Shown here: positions 27,010 to 36,263 of the stretch, in pieces
Layout of the letters: every line of letters starts with the position of its first letter
Position numbering within the stretch: position 1 is the first letter of the stretch
Origin: Streptomyces marispadix
GTDB taxonomy: Bacteria; Actinomycetota; Actinomycetes; Streptomycetales; Streptomycetaceae
Length of the DNA stretch: 64,000 nt
Direction of reading: 5' to 3'
Assembly: GCF_022524345.1 (NCBI RefSeq)
Contig: NZ_JAKWJU010000002.1
Span: forward strand, 930,001 to 994,000
Program-made: the position numbers and the translations under genes
Notes under the pieces: model-generated
The model's input: the letters and a program-made list of their open reading frames with translations, nothing else
Database searches by the model: none
What the model was told of the DNA's origin: nothing

Positions 27010-27788
27010 CCGCCGCCGCCCAGGTCTTCGTACACCGCGACAAGCAGGAGACGGCCCGGGCGGCCGCCGCACGGCTCGTCGCCCGCGTCGTCGACGCACA
27101 GTCGGCACGCGGCAGCGCCTCCGTCGTACTGACGGGCGGACGCAACGGCAACGGTCTGCTCGCCGCCCTCGCCTCCTCCAACGCCCGTGACTCCATCGAC
27201 TTCTCACGGCTGGACGTGTGGTGGGGCGACGAGCGGTTCCTGCCCGAGGGCCACCCGGAACGCAACGTCACACAGGCACGCGAGGCGCTGCTGGACTCGG
27301 TCCCGCTCGACCCGGCACGCGTCCACCCCATGGCGCCCTCCGACGGCGCGTACGGCAACGACGTGGAGGCCGCAGCCGAGGCGTACGAGGCCGAACTGGC
27401 CGCCGCCGCACGCCCCGAGGACCATGCGCCGGTGCCGTCGTTCGACGTGCTGCTGCTGGGCGTCGGCCCCGACACCCACGTGGCGTCGCTCTTCCCCGAG
27501 CACCCCGGTGTACGCGAGACGGAACGCACGGCGGTGGCGGTGCACGGCGCTCCCAAGCCGCCGCCCGTACGCATCTCGCTCACGCTGCCCGCGATCCGCG
27601 CCGCACGCGAGGTGTGGCTGCTGGCGTCGGGCGAGGACAAGGCGGACGCGGTGGCCCTGGCCCTCTCCGGGCCGGGCGAGATACAGGCCCCGGCGGCGGG
27701 CGCCTACGGTCGCAGCCGCACGCTCTGGCTCCTCGACGAGGCAGCGGCGGCAAAGCTCCCGAGGGATTTGTACCCGCCGTTGTCATAG
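27006..27788 (+). CDS. pgl: 6-phosphogluconolactonase
   Basis: 260 residues of the DevB type. Hydrolyses 6-phosphogluconolactone to 6-phosphogluconate. Landmarks: VVLTGGRNGNGLLAAL, DVWWGDERFLPEGHPERN, FDVLLLGVGPDTHVASLFPEHP and VRISLTLPAIRAAREVWLLASG. GTG start overlapping opcA by four bases. Last gene of the operon, followed by a terminator. Confidence 0.94.
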   Translation: MTAAAQVFVHRDKQETARAAAARLVARVVDAQSARGSASVVLTGGRNGNGLLAALASSNARDSIDFSRLDVWWGDERFLPEGHPERNVTQAREALLDSVPLDPARVHPMAPSDGAYGNDVEAAAEAYEAELAAAARPEDHAPVPSFDVLLLGVGPDTHVASLFPEHPGVRETERTAVAVHGAPKPPPVRISLTLPAIRAAREVWLLASGEDKADAVALALSGPGEIQAPAAGAYGRSRTLWLLDEAAAAKLPRDLYPPLS

Positions 27789-27831
27789 CTGCCCGGCGGG
27801 AGGGCGGGCGTTCTCTTCGCCGCTCCCGTAG

Positions 27832-27946
27832 GCGAGTTGACGGCTTGTCCCGCGAACCGACGGCCAACCGACGGCCAACGACGGCGAACTGAGGGCTTGC
27901 GCCGGTCGGCTGACGGCGCGGCGGCCGGCGAACTGACGGTTTGTTC
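27832..27946. repeat. Degenerate direct repeats downstream of pgl
   Basis: Three related copies of roughly GCGAACTGACGGCTTGT occur at 27832-27848, 27884-27900 and 27928-27944. Between the first two are two copies of AACCGACGGCC-like units (27855-27876). Origin and function unknown. Confidence 0.6.
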
Positions 27947-27963
27947 ACGTCGATTGACGGCCG

Positions 27964-27999
27964 CGGCCCGTCCGGTGGTGGCACCGGGCGGGCCGTTTT
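27964..27999 (+). terminator. Terminator of the tkt-pgl operon
   Basis: CGGCCCGTCCGGT (27964-27976) pairs with ACCGGGCGGGCCG (27983-27995) with one T-G pair and a 6-base loop, followed directly by TTTT. This is one of the few T-tailed hairpins in the window. Confidence 0.8.
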
Positions 28000-28028
28000 C
28001 TCGTAAGCGGCAGGAAAACCCTCGTACG

Positions 28029-28448
28029 TCAGGGCAGCAAGAGCGGAGCGATCCCCGAACAGCCCGTGCCGCCGGCCGGATCGGGCGCGAACGTCCAGTA
28101 CAGAAAGGCGAGTTCGGCCAGCAGCAGCACGGGAGCGACACAGACGGCCGCCGCCGCGAGCCGCCCGGGGCGTGCCCCCGTCAGCCGCTCCCCACGGGCC
28201 CGCAGACCACGGGCCAGCACGCCGCACAGCAGCAGTGCCGCCACGGCACAGACCGGCGCCCCGATCGCGGTGACGTACATCCGCGTCGACGGCCCCAGAT
28301 ACTCGCAGTCCTGGAAGGTGTCACCGCCGAAGGCGACTCGTCCGGCCAGAAGAGCCGCCGAGAGCACGACCAGCCCTGCGACCGCAGGCGCCCGGCGATA
28401 CCGCGCCCGTGACTCCGCCGAGGGCGTATCGCCGATGCTCATGTCCAT
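28029..28448 (-). CDS. Small membrane protein next to the amidase effector gene
   Basis: 139 residues with three hydrophobic helices (about 23-42, 60-82 and 100-120) and a short acidic N-terminus. No family recognised. Its ATG lies four bases after the stop of the amidase-domain gene, so it is co-transcribed as the last gene of a three-gene unit. By analogy with polymorphic toxin loci it could be an immunity protein or a secretion accessory; nothing in the sequence proves either. The extracytoplasmic loops contain cysteines (DCEYLG and GTGCSG). Confidence 0.7.
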   Translation of the reverse strand: MDMSIGDTPSAESRARYRRAPAVAGLVVLSAALLAGRVAFGGDTFQDCEYLGPSTRMYVTAIGAPVCAVAALLLCGVLARGLRARGERLTGARPGRLAAAAVCVAPVLLLAELAFLYWTFAPDPAGGTGCSGIAPLLLP

Positions 28449-28452
28449 CTCG

Positions 28453-29718
28453 TCAGTACCAATCCGGGTGCGGGCGGACGATGCGTACCTTCTGCCGGCC
28501 CTCCGCCTGCTCGGTGGAGTCGATGCGGCCTTCCAGGCTCACGTTCTGGCGCGAGTCGCTGTGCTGCGTGTACTTGATCTCGCCGTCCGGCATCACGGCT
28601 GTGACGACCGCCGTGTGGTGCGTGTTGCCCTTCTCGATGGACTCGTTCTCACCGGACTGCTCGTAGTAGATGACGTCGCCGGGGCGGACGTCGGACCGCG
28701 GCACCTCCTCGCCGCCGTGCTTCAGCATGAAGTTCTGGTGGTTCTCCGCGGCGCCCCAAGTGTCGGAGTACGCAAGGCGCTTGTCGACCTCATCCACGCC
28801 CGTGCGGTTGCCGATCATCCAGGTGTCGTCGCCCGTCGTGCCCTCCCAGAAACTGGTCTTCTCCTGCATCCCCGCGTGATGGAGGGCGTTGGAGACGAAG
28901 TTGGTGCAGTTGTTGCCGAAGTCGGTCGGGTCCTCCTTGTTCCAGTTGTCGAGCGCGTACCGGACCATCTTCACGCGGTCGAACTTCCCGTCGGTGCCCC
29001 GCAGTTCACGCTTCACATCCTCCGGGACGCCGTTCAGCCCGGCGATCGCCACCGGCTGGGCGAGCATCATGTCCTTGCGCTGCTCCGGGCTCAGCCCCTG
29101 CCACCAGCGGCGGACTGTCTCCGGCGACTCCCCGACCGGGACGTCTCCTGCCAGCATGTTCATCTGCACCTGGGAGGCATGGCCCTGTAGTTCGTTCAGC
29201 GCCTTCTCCGGGTCGGTCACGTTCGTCGCCGCGCCCAGCTTGGCGAACTCCTTGGCCGCCGCCGTGTCGGCCTCGGTGACCTGCTCCAGCGCCTGGTTGA
29301 TCAGCGCCTGCACCTGCGTGCGGTAGGGGCCCATCTCCTCGGCCTGGGTGCGGTTGTGCACCTCCGGGCCCGTGACGGTGCCGTCCGCGCCTATCTCCAT
29401 GCCGTAGCGGTGGGCGAGTTCACGTGCTTCGCGGAGGGTGCTGTGCGCGGTCTCGATGGTGGTGGTCATGCCGTCGGCGACCATGTTCACGGCGAGAAGG
29501 ATGTCGCGGGCCGCCTCCAACTGGTCGGCGAGCTTCTCGAAATCCGCCGCGGCCGCGGTCCCGACCTCGTCGGTCCAGTGCTCCGAGAGCGGCTTGGACC
29601 CGTACTCGCGCAGATCCTTCGACGCCTTGAGCGCATAGTCCGACAGCGACTGGAACTCCTCTGCCGCGCCTGCCCACTTACGAGGCCGGGCATCGGCGAC
29701 TCCCGCGTAGTCCACCAC
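28453..29718 (-). CDS. Putative type VII-secreted effector with C-terminal amidase (Amidase_6-like) domain
   Basis: 421 residues. Residues 1 to about 190 are helical and WXG/LXG-like with no signal peptide. Residues 203-240 (RRWWQGLSPEQRKDMMLAQP followed by VAIAGLNGVP) match a linker often found in actinobacterial ESX-type secreted enzymes. Residues 250-421 resemble the Amidase_6/NlpC-P60-like fold: catalytic Cys271 in FGNNCTNFVSNALHHAG, GDVIYYEQ near 348, His367/368 in NTHHTAVVTAV and YTQHSDSRQ near 383. It probably cleaves an amide bond in peptidoglycan or a peptide outside the cell. Four bases separate it from the small helical gene upstream. Family by eye; substrate unknown. Confidence 0.75.
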   Translation of the reverse strand: MVDYAGVADARPRKWAGAAEEFQSLSDYALKASKDLREYGSKPLSEHWTDEVGTAAAADFEKLADQLEAARDILLAVNMVADGMTTTIETAHSTLREARELAHRYGMEIGADGTVTGPEVHNRTQAEEMGPYRTQVQALINQALEQVTEADTAAAKEFAKLGAATNVTDPEKALNELQGHASQVQMNMLAGDVPVGESPETVRRWWQGLSPEQRKDMMLAQPVAIAGLNGVPEDVKRELRGTDGKFDRVKMVRYALDNWNKEDPTDFGNNCTNFVSNALHHAGMQEKTSFWEGTTGDDTWMIGNRTGVDEVDKRLAYSDTWGAAENHQNFMLKHGGEEVPRSDVRPGDVIYYEQSGENESIEKGNTHHTAVVTAVMPDGEIKYTQHSDSRQNVSLEGRIDSTEQAEGRQKVRIVRPHPDWY

Positions 29719-29721
29719 GGC

Positions 29722-30045
29722 TCACACCTGCCCGAGGTCGCGCAGACCGGCGTTGAGACGCGAGTCCGCCTCGGCGTCGGCACGGTCGTAGCCGTCGGCG
29801 GACTCCTTCAGCCGGCGACTGAGGTCGCCCATCCGCTTGGCGAGGCCCACCATGTGGTTCTCCCACTTCTCGGCACACGCCTTGAGCTGGGCCGGGCTCG
29901 TCCAGCCGTTGCCGTAGTGGGAGGAGTGCACGCCCTCGGAGTCGTCGAGAGCGTGGTCGAGGCGCTTGGACACCTGCCTGGACAGCGCCTCCGTGTCCGC
30001 GGCGGCACCGCGCACACCGGCGGAGTCGATGTGAATGTTCCCCAT
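29722..30045 (-). CDS. Small WXG100/ESX-like helical protein
   Basis: 107 residues, almost wholly helical, no signal peptide. It contains NGWTSPAQLKACAEKWENHM, a W-x-x turn between two helices, as in WXG100-family secretion partners, then DLSRRLKESADGYDRADAEAD. The ATG at 30045 is supported by GGGGAGGAATTC directly upstream, a strong ribosome site. First gene of the unit with the amidase-domain protein, which starts four bases later. Likely forms a heterodimer or chaperone for T7-type export; inferred from size, fold and context. Confidence 0.7.
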   Translation of the reverse strand: MGNIHIDSAGVRGAAADTEALSRQVSKRLDHALDDSEGVHSSHYGNGWTSPAQLKACAEKWENHMVGLAKRMGDLSRRLKESADGYDRADAEADSRLNAGLRDLGQV

Positions 30046-30257
30046 GAATTCCTCCCCCTTCGCCCTTGTGGGCGCACATGGCGCGTACAGGCTACAGAGG
30101 TCCGTACGCCTCGCCGATGACGATCCGTGCACGATCCGGCGAGTGCTGACGCTGCGTCATACGTCAACGCCCCGGCGCCGCCTGGCACTTGAGAGACCCG
30201 GAAGGCGGGCTGGAAAGCGGGGCCCGAAAGTACGGCTCGAAAGAGGAGCGGACACGG

Positions 30258-30295
30258 CGGTGCCCTGCGACCGGAGGACCGGCCGCAGGGCACCG
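30258..30295 (-). terminator. Terminator after the amino acid dehydrogenase gene
   Basis: CGGTGCCCTGCGACCGG (30258-30274) pairs with CCGGCCGCAGGGCACCG (30279-30295), 17 bp with a single mismatch and a 4-base loop, 23 bases beyond the stop. The rest of the 30046-30318 gap shows no gene. Confidence 0.8.
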
Positions 30296-30318
30296 TCTGC
30301 CCGTGTGTGGTCGTCGGT

Positions 30319-31803
30319 TCAGGGCTGACCGGAAGCCGACTCGTCGGCGGGACCCGGGTAGTACGCGGGGAAAGCCGCGGCAGGCCGCCGTCCGTTCTCC
30401 AGCGGGGACTCCACGAGGTCCGCCCCTTCCGGGAGAGCGCCGTTCGGCGGGTGGACGACGTTCTCGACCGCCTCCACCACCGCGGCCTCCACCTCGGCGA
30501 CGACCGCCTCTTCCGGCTGTGCTTCACGCTCCTGGTCGCGATCCGCGTCGCCCACGGTGAACTGCTGGCCCTGCGGTACGGCCGGGAACAGATCGCGGAA
30601 CGCCACCGCACCGCCGTACTCGCTGATCATGTGCTGCGAGTTGTCGCAGGCGAACTTGATCCCTTCCGTCCGCATCGACATCCCGCTCTCGTCCGCCCGG
30701 CTGAGCAGGTCCCGTACCAGCGGACGCATCTGTGCCGACAGCCTGCTGCACGCACCCGACGGGCTGACCACCTCGCCCAGGATGACCCACCAAGCTCCGG
30801 CAGCCGCACCGGTGTTGGCGATGAAGTCGGGTACGACCGTGATCCCGCGCTCAAGAAGCCGCTGCTCCGCCTCGGGAGTCGTGGGCACGTTCGCGGCCTC
30901 CACCACGAACTGGCCGCGAATGCGGTCGCAGTTGTCGGCCGTGATCGTGTGTCCGACGGCGGCGGGCACCAGTACGTCGACGTCCATGCCCAGCCACTCG
31001 TCGCCGGGGGCCTCCACGTCGTCCTCGCGCAGCAGGGAGCGGTCGATGACGCCGCCCGTCCGCCGTGCGGACAGCAGGAGTTCGACGTCGAGTCCCCGCG
31101 ACTCGTTGACGATCATCCCCTGTGCGTCCGTGACGCCGACGATCTTCACCCCGGCGTGCGCGAGGTAGAGCGCCGTGGAACCGCCCATCGCTCCGAAGCC
31201 CTGCACCACGGCGCTGGCCGTGGCCGCCGGGATCTCGCGGTGCTCCAGTGCGGCCAGAGCGGCCTCCGCCACGCCGTAGCCACCGATCAGCTCCGACAGC
31301 AGCAGGCCCTCCGTGCGAGTGGTGAACGCCTGCTGGATGCGGGAGCGCACCTCCGCCTCGTCGTCGGAGCGGACCACCGCGGCATGGAACGAGGTGTCGC
31401 CGATGCCCACCCGCTGGAAGGCCTGGTCGAGTTGCTCCTGCTGCGTGCCGAGGTCGCCCGCGGTCACCCAGAAGCGTTCCAGCAGCGGACGTACGCCTTC
31501 GAGGAAACGCTCGCGCACCTCGTCGGCCCGGGGGTCCGTGGGGTCGAAGTCGATTCCGCCCTTGGCGCCGCCCACGTGAATTCCGAAAGCGCCCATCTTG
31601 AGCGTCATTTCCCGTGCCAGTTCGGCCACTTCACCGACCGTGCACCCGGGCCGCATACGCAGGCCGCCCGTGGCGATGCCCGTCACGAGCTGGTCGATCA
31701 CGACGAAGCCGCGGGCAGGCGTCATGGAGTCGCGCCATGTGACCTGTAGGAAGGGTTCATGCTCAAAAACCTGCAACGGCGTCTCGACAGCAGAATGTGT
31801 CAC
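30319..31803 (-). CDS. Glu/Leu/Phe/Val dehydrogenase family protein with C-terminal extension
   Basis: 494 residues. Oxidative deamination of an amino acid with NAD(P)+. The substrate lysine motif is GGAKGGIDFDP, the upstream TGGLRMRPG is conserved, and the Rossmann motif is VVQGFGAMGGSTALYLA, followed by ANVPTTPEAE and DFIANTGAAAG. The catalytic part ends near residue 400; the rest is acidic and Pro-rich (QEREAQPEEAVVAEVEAAVV and beyond), unusual for the family. Which amino acid is used cannot be read from sequence. The GTG at 31803 is preferred over 31827 because AAAGGGTGAG lies six bases upstream. Confidence 0.85.
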   Translation of the reverse strand: MTHSAVETPLQVFEHEPFLQVTWRDSMTPARGFVVIDQLVTGIATGGLRMRPGCTVGEVAELAREMTLKMGAFGIHVGGAKGGIDFDPTDPRADEVRERFLEGVRPLLERFWVTAGDLGTQQEQLDQAFQRVGIGDTSFHAAVVRSDDEAEVRSRIQQAFTTRTEGLLLSELIGGYGVAEAALAALEHREIPAATASAVVQGFGAMGGSTALYLAHAGVKIVGVTDAQGMIVNESRGLDVELLLSARRTGGVIDRSLLREDDVEAPGDEWLGMDVDVLVPAAVGHTITADNCDRIRGQFVVEAANVPTTPEAEQRLLERGITVVPDFIANTGAAAGAWWVILGEVVSPSGACSRLSAQMRPLVRDLLSRADESGMSMRTEGIKFACDNSQHMISEYGGAVAFRDLFPAVPQGQQFTVGDADRDQEREAQPEEAVVAEVEAAVVEAVENVVHPPNGALPEGADLVESPLENGRRPAAAFPAYYPGPADESASGQP

Positions 31804-32416
31804 TTGGCACTCACCCTTTCCAGTCACTGATAGACACTACTCACGCGTACGGGACCAGCCGGTACGGCTTGGATGACCAGGAGCCACGGCTGCCCGCTGA
31901 GGGAACTGCATGAATTCTTGCGCCGATTGGAGCGGATGCAGCGCTCGCAGCCAATCGGGATCCGTACGGGCAGGAAGAATTACGCCGCTGGGCACACTTG
32001 TGGCGTGCCATCAGACGGCGCATTAAGGTTCTTCGGAATTACGCAGAGAACGCATCTGGTTGCGTTGTGCGTAGCGCCTACTGTGAGGTCCCGCTTCACC
32101 CCTTGTCAAGGCATGTCTGGGGCCGGATGCCCTGGCGTTTTTCCGCCTGTCCGCCGCCAATTCGAACAGAAAAGAAAAGGCGGCTCGGCGCGACCGCTCC
32201 CCGCGCCGGAAACAGCAGTTGGGAAGCCGTACGGGCCCGGACGACGCGTACGAATCCGTGCCCGCACGACGGGCCACGAGGAGGGGGACGCGGAGGAACG
32301 GGGCTGAAGATCGATGCCCGGGACCGAGGGGCGAAGAGCGGCGCCCCGCCCGGGCCCGGGCGAACTCAGCGGTCGGTGACCGGCGATCAGTTATCGGTGC
32401 CCAGTGATCGGGAGGA
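31804..32416. other. 613-bp non-coding region upstream of the dehydrogenase gene
   Basis: No credible gene. About 31900-32060 is clearly more AT-rich than the surroundings. It holds a structured inverted repeat: CCGATTGG (31923-31930) with CCAATCGG (31951-31958), enclosing AGCG/CGCT. GAATTACGC occurs twice (near 31977 and 32037), and the second copy, TTACGCAGAG, resembles a BldD half-site. It must hold the dehydrogenase promoter and may encode a small RNA. Confidence 0.5.
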
Positions 32417-34066
32417 TCAGCGGCCCCGCAGCCTCCGGTAGCGGCCCACGAGCGCCGACGTCGAGGCGTCCAGACCCTCGACCTCCGCGCCCCCGGCGAG
32501 CGCCGGTTCCAGGCGCTTGGCGAGGACCTTCCCCAGCTCGACGCCCCACTGGTCGAAGCTGTCGATGTCCCACACGGCGCCCTGCACGAACACCTTGTGC
32601 TCGTACAGCGCGACGAGTTGACCCAGCACCGACGGGGTCAGCTCCTCGGCGAGGATCGTGGTGGTCGGCCGGTTGCCGGGGAACGTGCGGTGGGGCACCT
32701 GCTCCTCCGGCACGCCCTCGGCCCGTACCTCCTCGGCGGTCTTGCCGAAGGCCAGCGCCTGTCCCTGTGCGAAGAGGTTCGCCATCAACAGGTCGTGCTG
32801 GTCCGCCAGTTCACCCAGACCCGGCGCGGGACGTGCGATGCCGATGAGGTCGGCGGGGATCATCCTGGTGCCCTGGTGGAGCAGTTGGTAGTACGCGTGC
32901 TGCCCGTTGGTGCCGGGCGTGCCCCAGACGACGGGCCCCGTCTGCCAGTCGACCGGGCGGCCGTCCCTGTCGGTGGACTTGCCGTTCGACTCCATGTCCA
33001 ACTGCTGGAGATACGCGGTGAATTGGGAGAAGTAGTGGCTGTATGGCAGCACGGCATGCGACTGCGCGTCGAAGAAGCTGCCGTACCAGATGCCCAGAAG
33101 TCCCAGCAGCATCGGGGCGTTGGCCTCGGGAGGCGCCGTACGGAAGTGCTCGTCCACGAGGTGGAAGCCCGCGAGCATCTCACCGAAGCGGTCGGCGCCG
33201 ATCGCGACCATCAGGGACAGCCCGATCGCCGAGTCGTACGAGTAGCGCCCGCCGACCCAGTCCCAGAATTCGAACATGTTCTCCGTGTCGATGCCGAACT
33301 CGGAGACCTTCTCCGCGTTGGTCGACACGGCGACGAAGTGCTTGGCCACCGCGCCCTGTTCGCCGCCGAGGCCCGCAAGCAGCCACCGGCGGGCGGCCGT
33401 TGCGTTGGTGATGGTCTCGATCGTGGTGAACGTCTTGGATGCGACGATGAACAGCGTCTCGGCGGGGTCCAGTCCGCGCAGCGCCTCGTGCAGATCGGCG
33501 CCGTCCACGTTCGACACGAACCGGAAGTCCAACTCCCGCTGCGTGTAAGGGCGCAGCACCTCGTAGGCCATTTTCGGACCCAGGTCCGATCCGCCGATGC
33601 CGATGTTGACGACGTTGCGGATGCGCTTGCCGGTGTGCCCCTTCCAGTGCCCGTCGCGGACCTTGTGGGCGAAGAGCGCCATCTTGGCGAGCACCGCGTG
33701 CACCTTCGGCACGACGTCCTCGCCGTCGACGGGGATGCGGGCCGCGGCCGGGGTGCGCAGCGCGGTGTGCAGAACGGCCCTGTCCTCGGTGACGTTGATC
33801 TTCTCGCCGTCGAACATGGCGTCCCGGAGTTCCATCACCCCGGCCGCCGCGGCCAGTTCACGCAGCAGCCGCAGCGTCTCGTCGGTCACGAGCTGCTTCG
33901 AGTAGTCCAGATACAGATCGCCGACCTGCAAGCCGTACCGCTCGGCGCGGCCGGCGTCGTCGGCGAAGAGCGTACGCAGATGCGTGTCACCGAAGTCCTC
34001 ACGGTGCTTGGCCAGCGCGTGCCACTCGGGGAGCTGATCGAGCCGGGTGCGGCGGGCTGCGTTCAT
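32417..34066 (-). CDS. pgi: Glucose-6-phosphate isomerase
   Basis: 549 residues, full length. Interconverts glucose-6-phosphate and fructose-6-phosphate. Signatures: [36 protein letters not shown], the PGI_1-like region [21 protein letters not shown] and the C-terminal signature region containing [21 protein letters not shown] at 34066. Downstream of the RbpA-family gene on the same strand. Confidence 0.96.
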   Translation of the reverse strand: MNAARRTRLDQLPEWHALAKHREDFGDTHLRTLFADDAGRAERYGLQVGDLYLDYSKQLVTDETLRLLRELAAAAGVMELRDAMFDGEKINVTEDRAVLHTALRTPAAARIPVDGEDVVPKVHAVLAKMALFAHKVRDGHWKGHTGKRIRNVVNIGIGGSDLGPKMAYEVLRPYTQRELDFRFVSNVDGADLHEALRGLDPAETLFIVASKTFTTIETITNATAARRWLLAGLGGEQGAVAKHFVAVSTNAEKVSEFGIDTENMFEFWDWVGGRYSYDSAIGLSLMVAIGADRFGEMLAGFHLVDEHFRTAPPEANAPMLLGLLGIWYGSFFDAQSHAVLPYSHYFSQFTAYLQQLDMESNGKSTDRDGRPVDWQTGPVVWGTPGTNGQHAYYQLLHQGTRMIPADLIGIARPAPGLGELADQHDLLMANLFAQGQALAFGKTAEEVRAEGVPEEQVPHRTFPGNRPTTTILAEELTPSVLGQLVALYEHKVFVQGAVWDIDSFDQWGVELGKVLAKRLEPALAGGAEVEGLDASTSALVGRYRRLRGR

Positions 34067-34290
34067 CGGCGGTGGTCACCTTCTCCTCGTGCTGAATACG
34101 CCGCGCACCAACCTAATTGACCGGCGACCGGACCGCGCGCACCGCATGGACGGCGGGGACGGTGACGCTGAACTGCCGGAGAACGGCGGCAGGAAGGAGC
34201 AGCGCGACGAGTCGTCACGCGAGGAGAAGGAGAGGGCACGAGGGCCCGTGGAGCGGGCGGACAGCACCGCTCTGGTGCGGCAGGCCGGAC

Positions 34291-34625
34291 TCAGATCTCG
34301 CCGCGGAGCTTCGCGAGGGCCTCGGCCAGGATGGCCTCGCCGTCCTCGTCGCTGCGCCGCTCACGTACGTATGCGAGATGGGTCTTGTACGGCTCCGTGC
34401 GCGGCGGGTCCGGGGGTTGTCCTCGTCCGTGCCGGCCGGAAAGCCACAGCGAGGGCAGTCCCAGGTCTCCGGGATCTGAGCGTCGCTGGCGAAGCTGGGC
34501 TGTGTCTCGTGTCCGTTGGAACACCAGAAGGAGATCCGGAGGCGCGGAGCGGTCTCGCCTCTCTCGGCCTCTCCCATAGGCCCCGCCCCGACCCGGCTGC
34601 CCCGGATCGCGTTGCCACTTGCCAC
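34291..34625 (-). pseudogene. RbpA-family RNA polymerase-binding protein gene with a one-base frameshift
   Basis: Two frames together make one protein. From GTG 34625 the frame reads VASGNAIRGSRVGAGPMGEA, then ISFWCSNGHETQPSFASDAQ and WDCPRCGFPAGTDEDNP. The continuation PDPPRTEPYKTHLAYVRERR ... AILAEALAKLRGEI lies in another frame and ends at TGA 34291. Restoring one base in the run of five G on the plus strand (34412-34416) gives an intact 111-residue protein. Zinc-knuckle cysteines (CSNGH, CPRC) are present. RbpA-type proteins bind RNA polymerase/sigma in actinobacteria; this is the Streptomyces paralog found near secG. AGGGAG seven to eight bases upstream supports the GTG. A sequencing error in the homopolymer is as likely as a true mutation. 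Confidence 0.85.
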
Positions 34626-34688
34626 GGTCGTAACTCCCTGCCTCGCGGTGCCGCGGAACATCGACGATGAGTCCGTCGCGGGCGCCCT

Positions 34689-34716
34689 AGTGTACGTAGG
34701 GCCCAACGCGCGTCCA
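34689..34716 (-). promoter_or_regulatory. Putative promoter of the RbpA-family gene
   Basis: On the minus strand TGGACG (34716-34711), a 16-base spacer and TACACT (34694-34689) precede the GTG by about 60 bases. The -10 is good, the -35 weak. Confidence 0.4.
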
Positions 34717-34924
34717 GTGACCGGAGTTACTGCGTCGGCTCCGGACGCGAGCCTCATGATAGGCCGGGTACGGCGACTTGCGGCTGCTCTTGCAAGGCCG
34801 GAGACGCCCCGGGCTCATGCGCACACGCGGGCGTGCGTGACAGATGTGGCGCGGGCGCGCGGGTGGTCGTGCCACGGGGCATGCCGGACGACCGCGCTAC
34901 GGGAGATCCGGCGGAAGGCGGAAA

Positions 34925-34949
34925 GGGCGGGACGCTGAACGCCCCGCCC
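34925..34949 (-). terminator. Terminator after secG
   Basis: GGGCGGG (34925-34931) and CCCGCCC (34943-34949) form a stem 19 bases past the secG stop; read on the minus strand it is followed by TTTCC. Confidence 0.55.
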
Positions 34950-34968
34950 CGCGCTGCGTCGCGCCGCG

Positions 34969-35199
34969 TCAGCTCTCCAGCTTCATCAGCAGCCCGAGCA
35001 CGACGATGATCGCGAACCAGATCAGCCCGACCGCGACGGTCAGCCGGTCCAGGTTGCGTTCGGCGACCGAGGAGCCGCCGACGGACGACTGCATGCCGCC
35101 GCCGAACATGTCGGAGAGGCCGCCGCCCTTCCCCTTGTGCATCAGAACCAGCAGCGCCAGCAGGAAACTGAAGACGATGAGGGCGATAGAGAACCCCAT
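34969..35199 (-). CDS. secG: SecG preprotein translocase subunit
   Basis: 76 residues with two transmembrane helices (about 3-21 and 51-73) and the cytoplasmic loop HKGKGGGLSDMFGGGMQSSVGGSSVAERNLDRLT, which is diagnostic for SecG. It forms SecYEG in the membrane. The ATG at 35199 matches the family start; the frame is open to a GTG at 35244 but those extra residues are hydrophilic and not part of the family. No strong ribosome site was seen for either. Confidence 0.92.
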   Translation of the reverse strand: MGFSIALIVFSFLLALLVLMHKGKGGGLSDMFGGGMQSSVGGSSVAERNLDRLTVAVGLIWFAIIVVLGLLMKLES

Positions 35200-35365
35200 G
35201 ATCACGGCTGGACCAACTCTCTCGGACTTCGCGGAAGACTTCACAGGTGCGGGGGCCGGACGCGGGCCCGGCCCCCGACAGCGTACGACGGGTCACTGCC
35301 CGGCGTCATACGCCTGCCCTTTCGGGCTACTTGCCACTGCTCGTACCAGGGCCGTACGGGCCGTG

Positions 35366-36142
<777 letters not shown>

Positions 36143-36170
36143 GGGGTCCAGTCCTCCATTGTTCGCTTCT

Positions 36171-36226
36171 CCGCCCGTGCTGGGGGTACCACCCACCGAA
36201 GGCAGGGGGAGCAGAAGTACGGGCGG
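36171..36226. repeat. Structured intergenic repeat between pgk and tpiA
   Basis: Outer arms CCGCCCGT (36171-36178) and ACGGGCGG (36219-36226) enclose a GCTGGGGGTACC ... GGCAGGGGGAGC element (36179-36212) with its own internal hairpin potential. From memory, elements with this GGGGGTACC/GGGGGAG arrangement are scattered in Streptomyces intergenic regions. Only one copy was noticed in this window. Confidence 0.5.
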
Positions 36227-36263
36227 AATGCCGTCTGCGGCTGAGCGGCCGCACGGACGTCGC

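Noticed and set aside
31841..32023. 60-residue minus-strand frame upstream of the dehydrogenase
   Set aside because: No ribosome site and no sequence resembling a known family; overlaps the structured AT-rich region.
34146..34290. Hydrophilic plus-strand frame (GGRKEQRDESSREEKERARG and so on)
   Set aside because: It has no ribosome site, its extension is antisense to the RbpA-family gene, and no homology is evident; probably chance.
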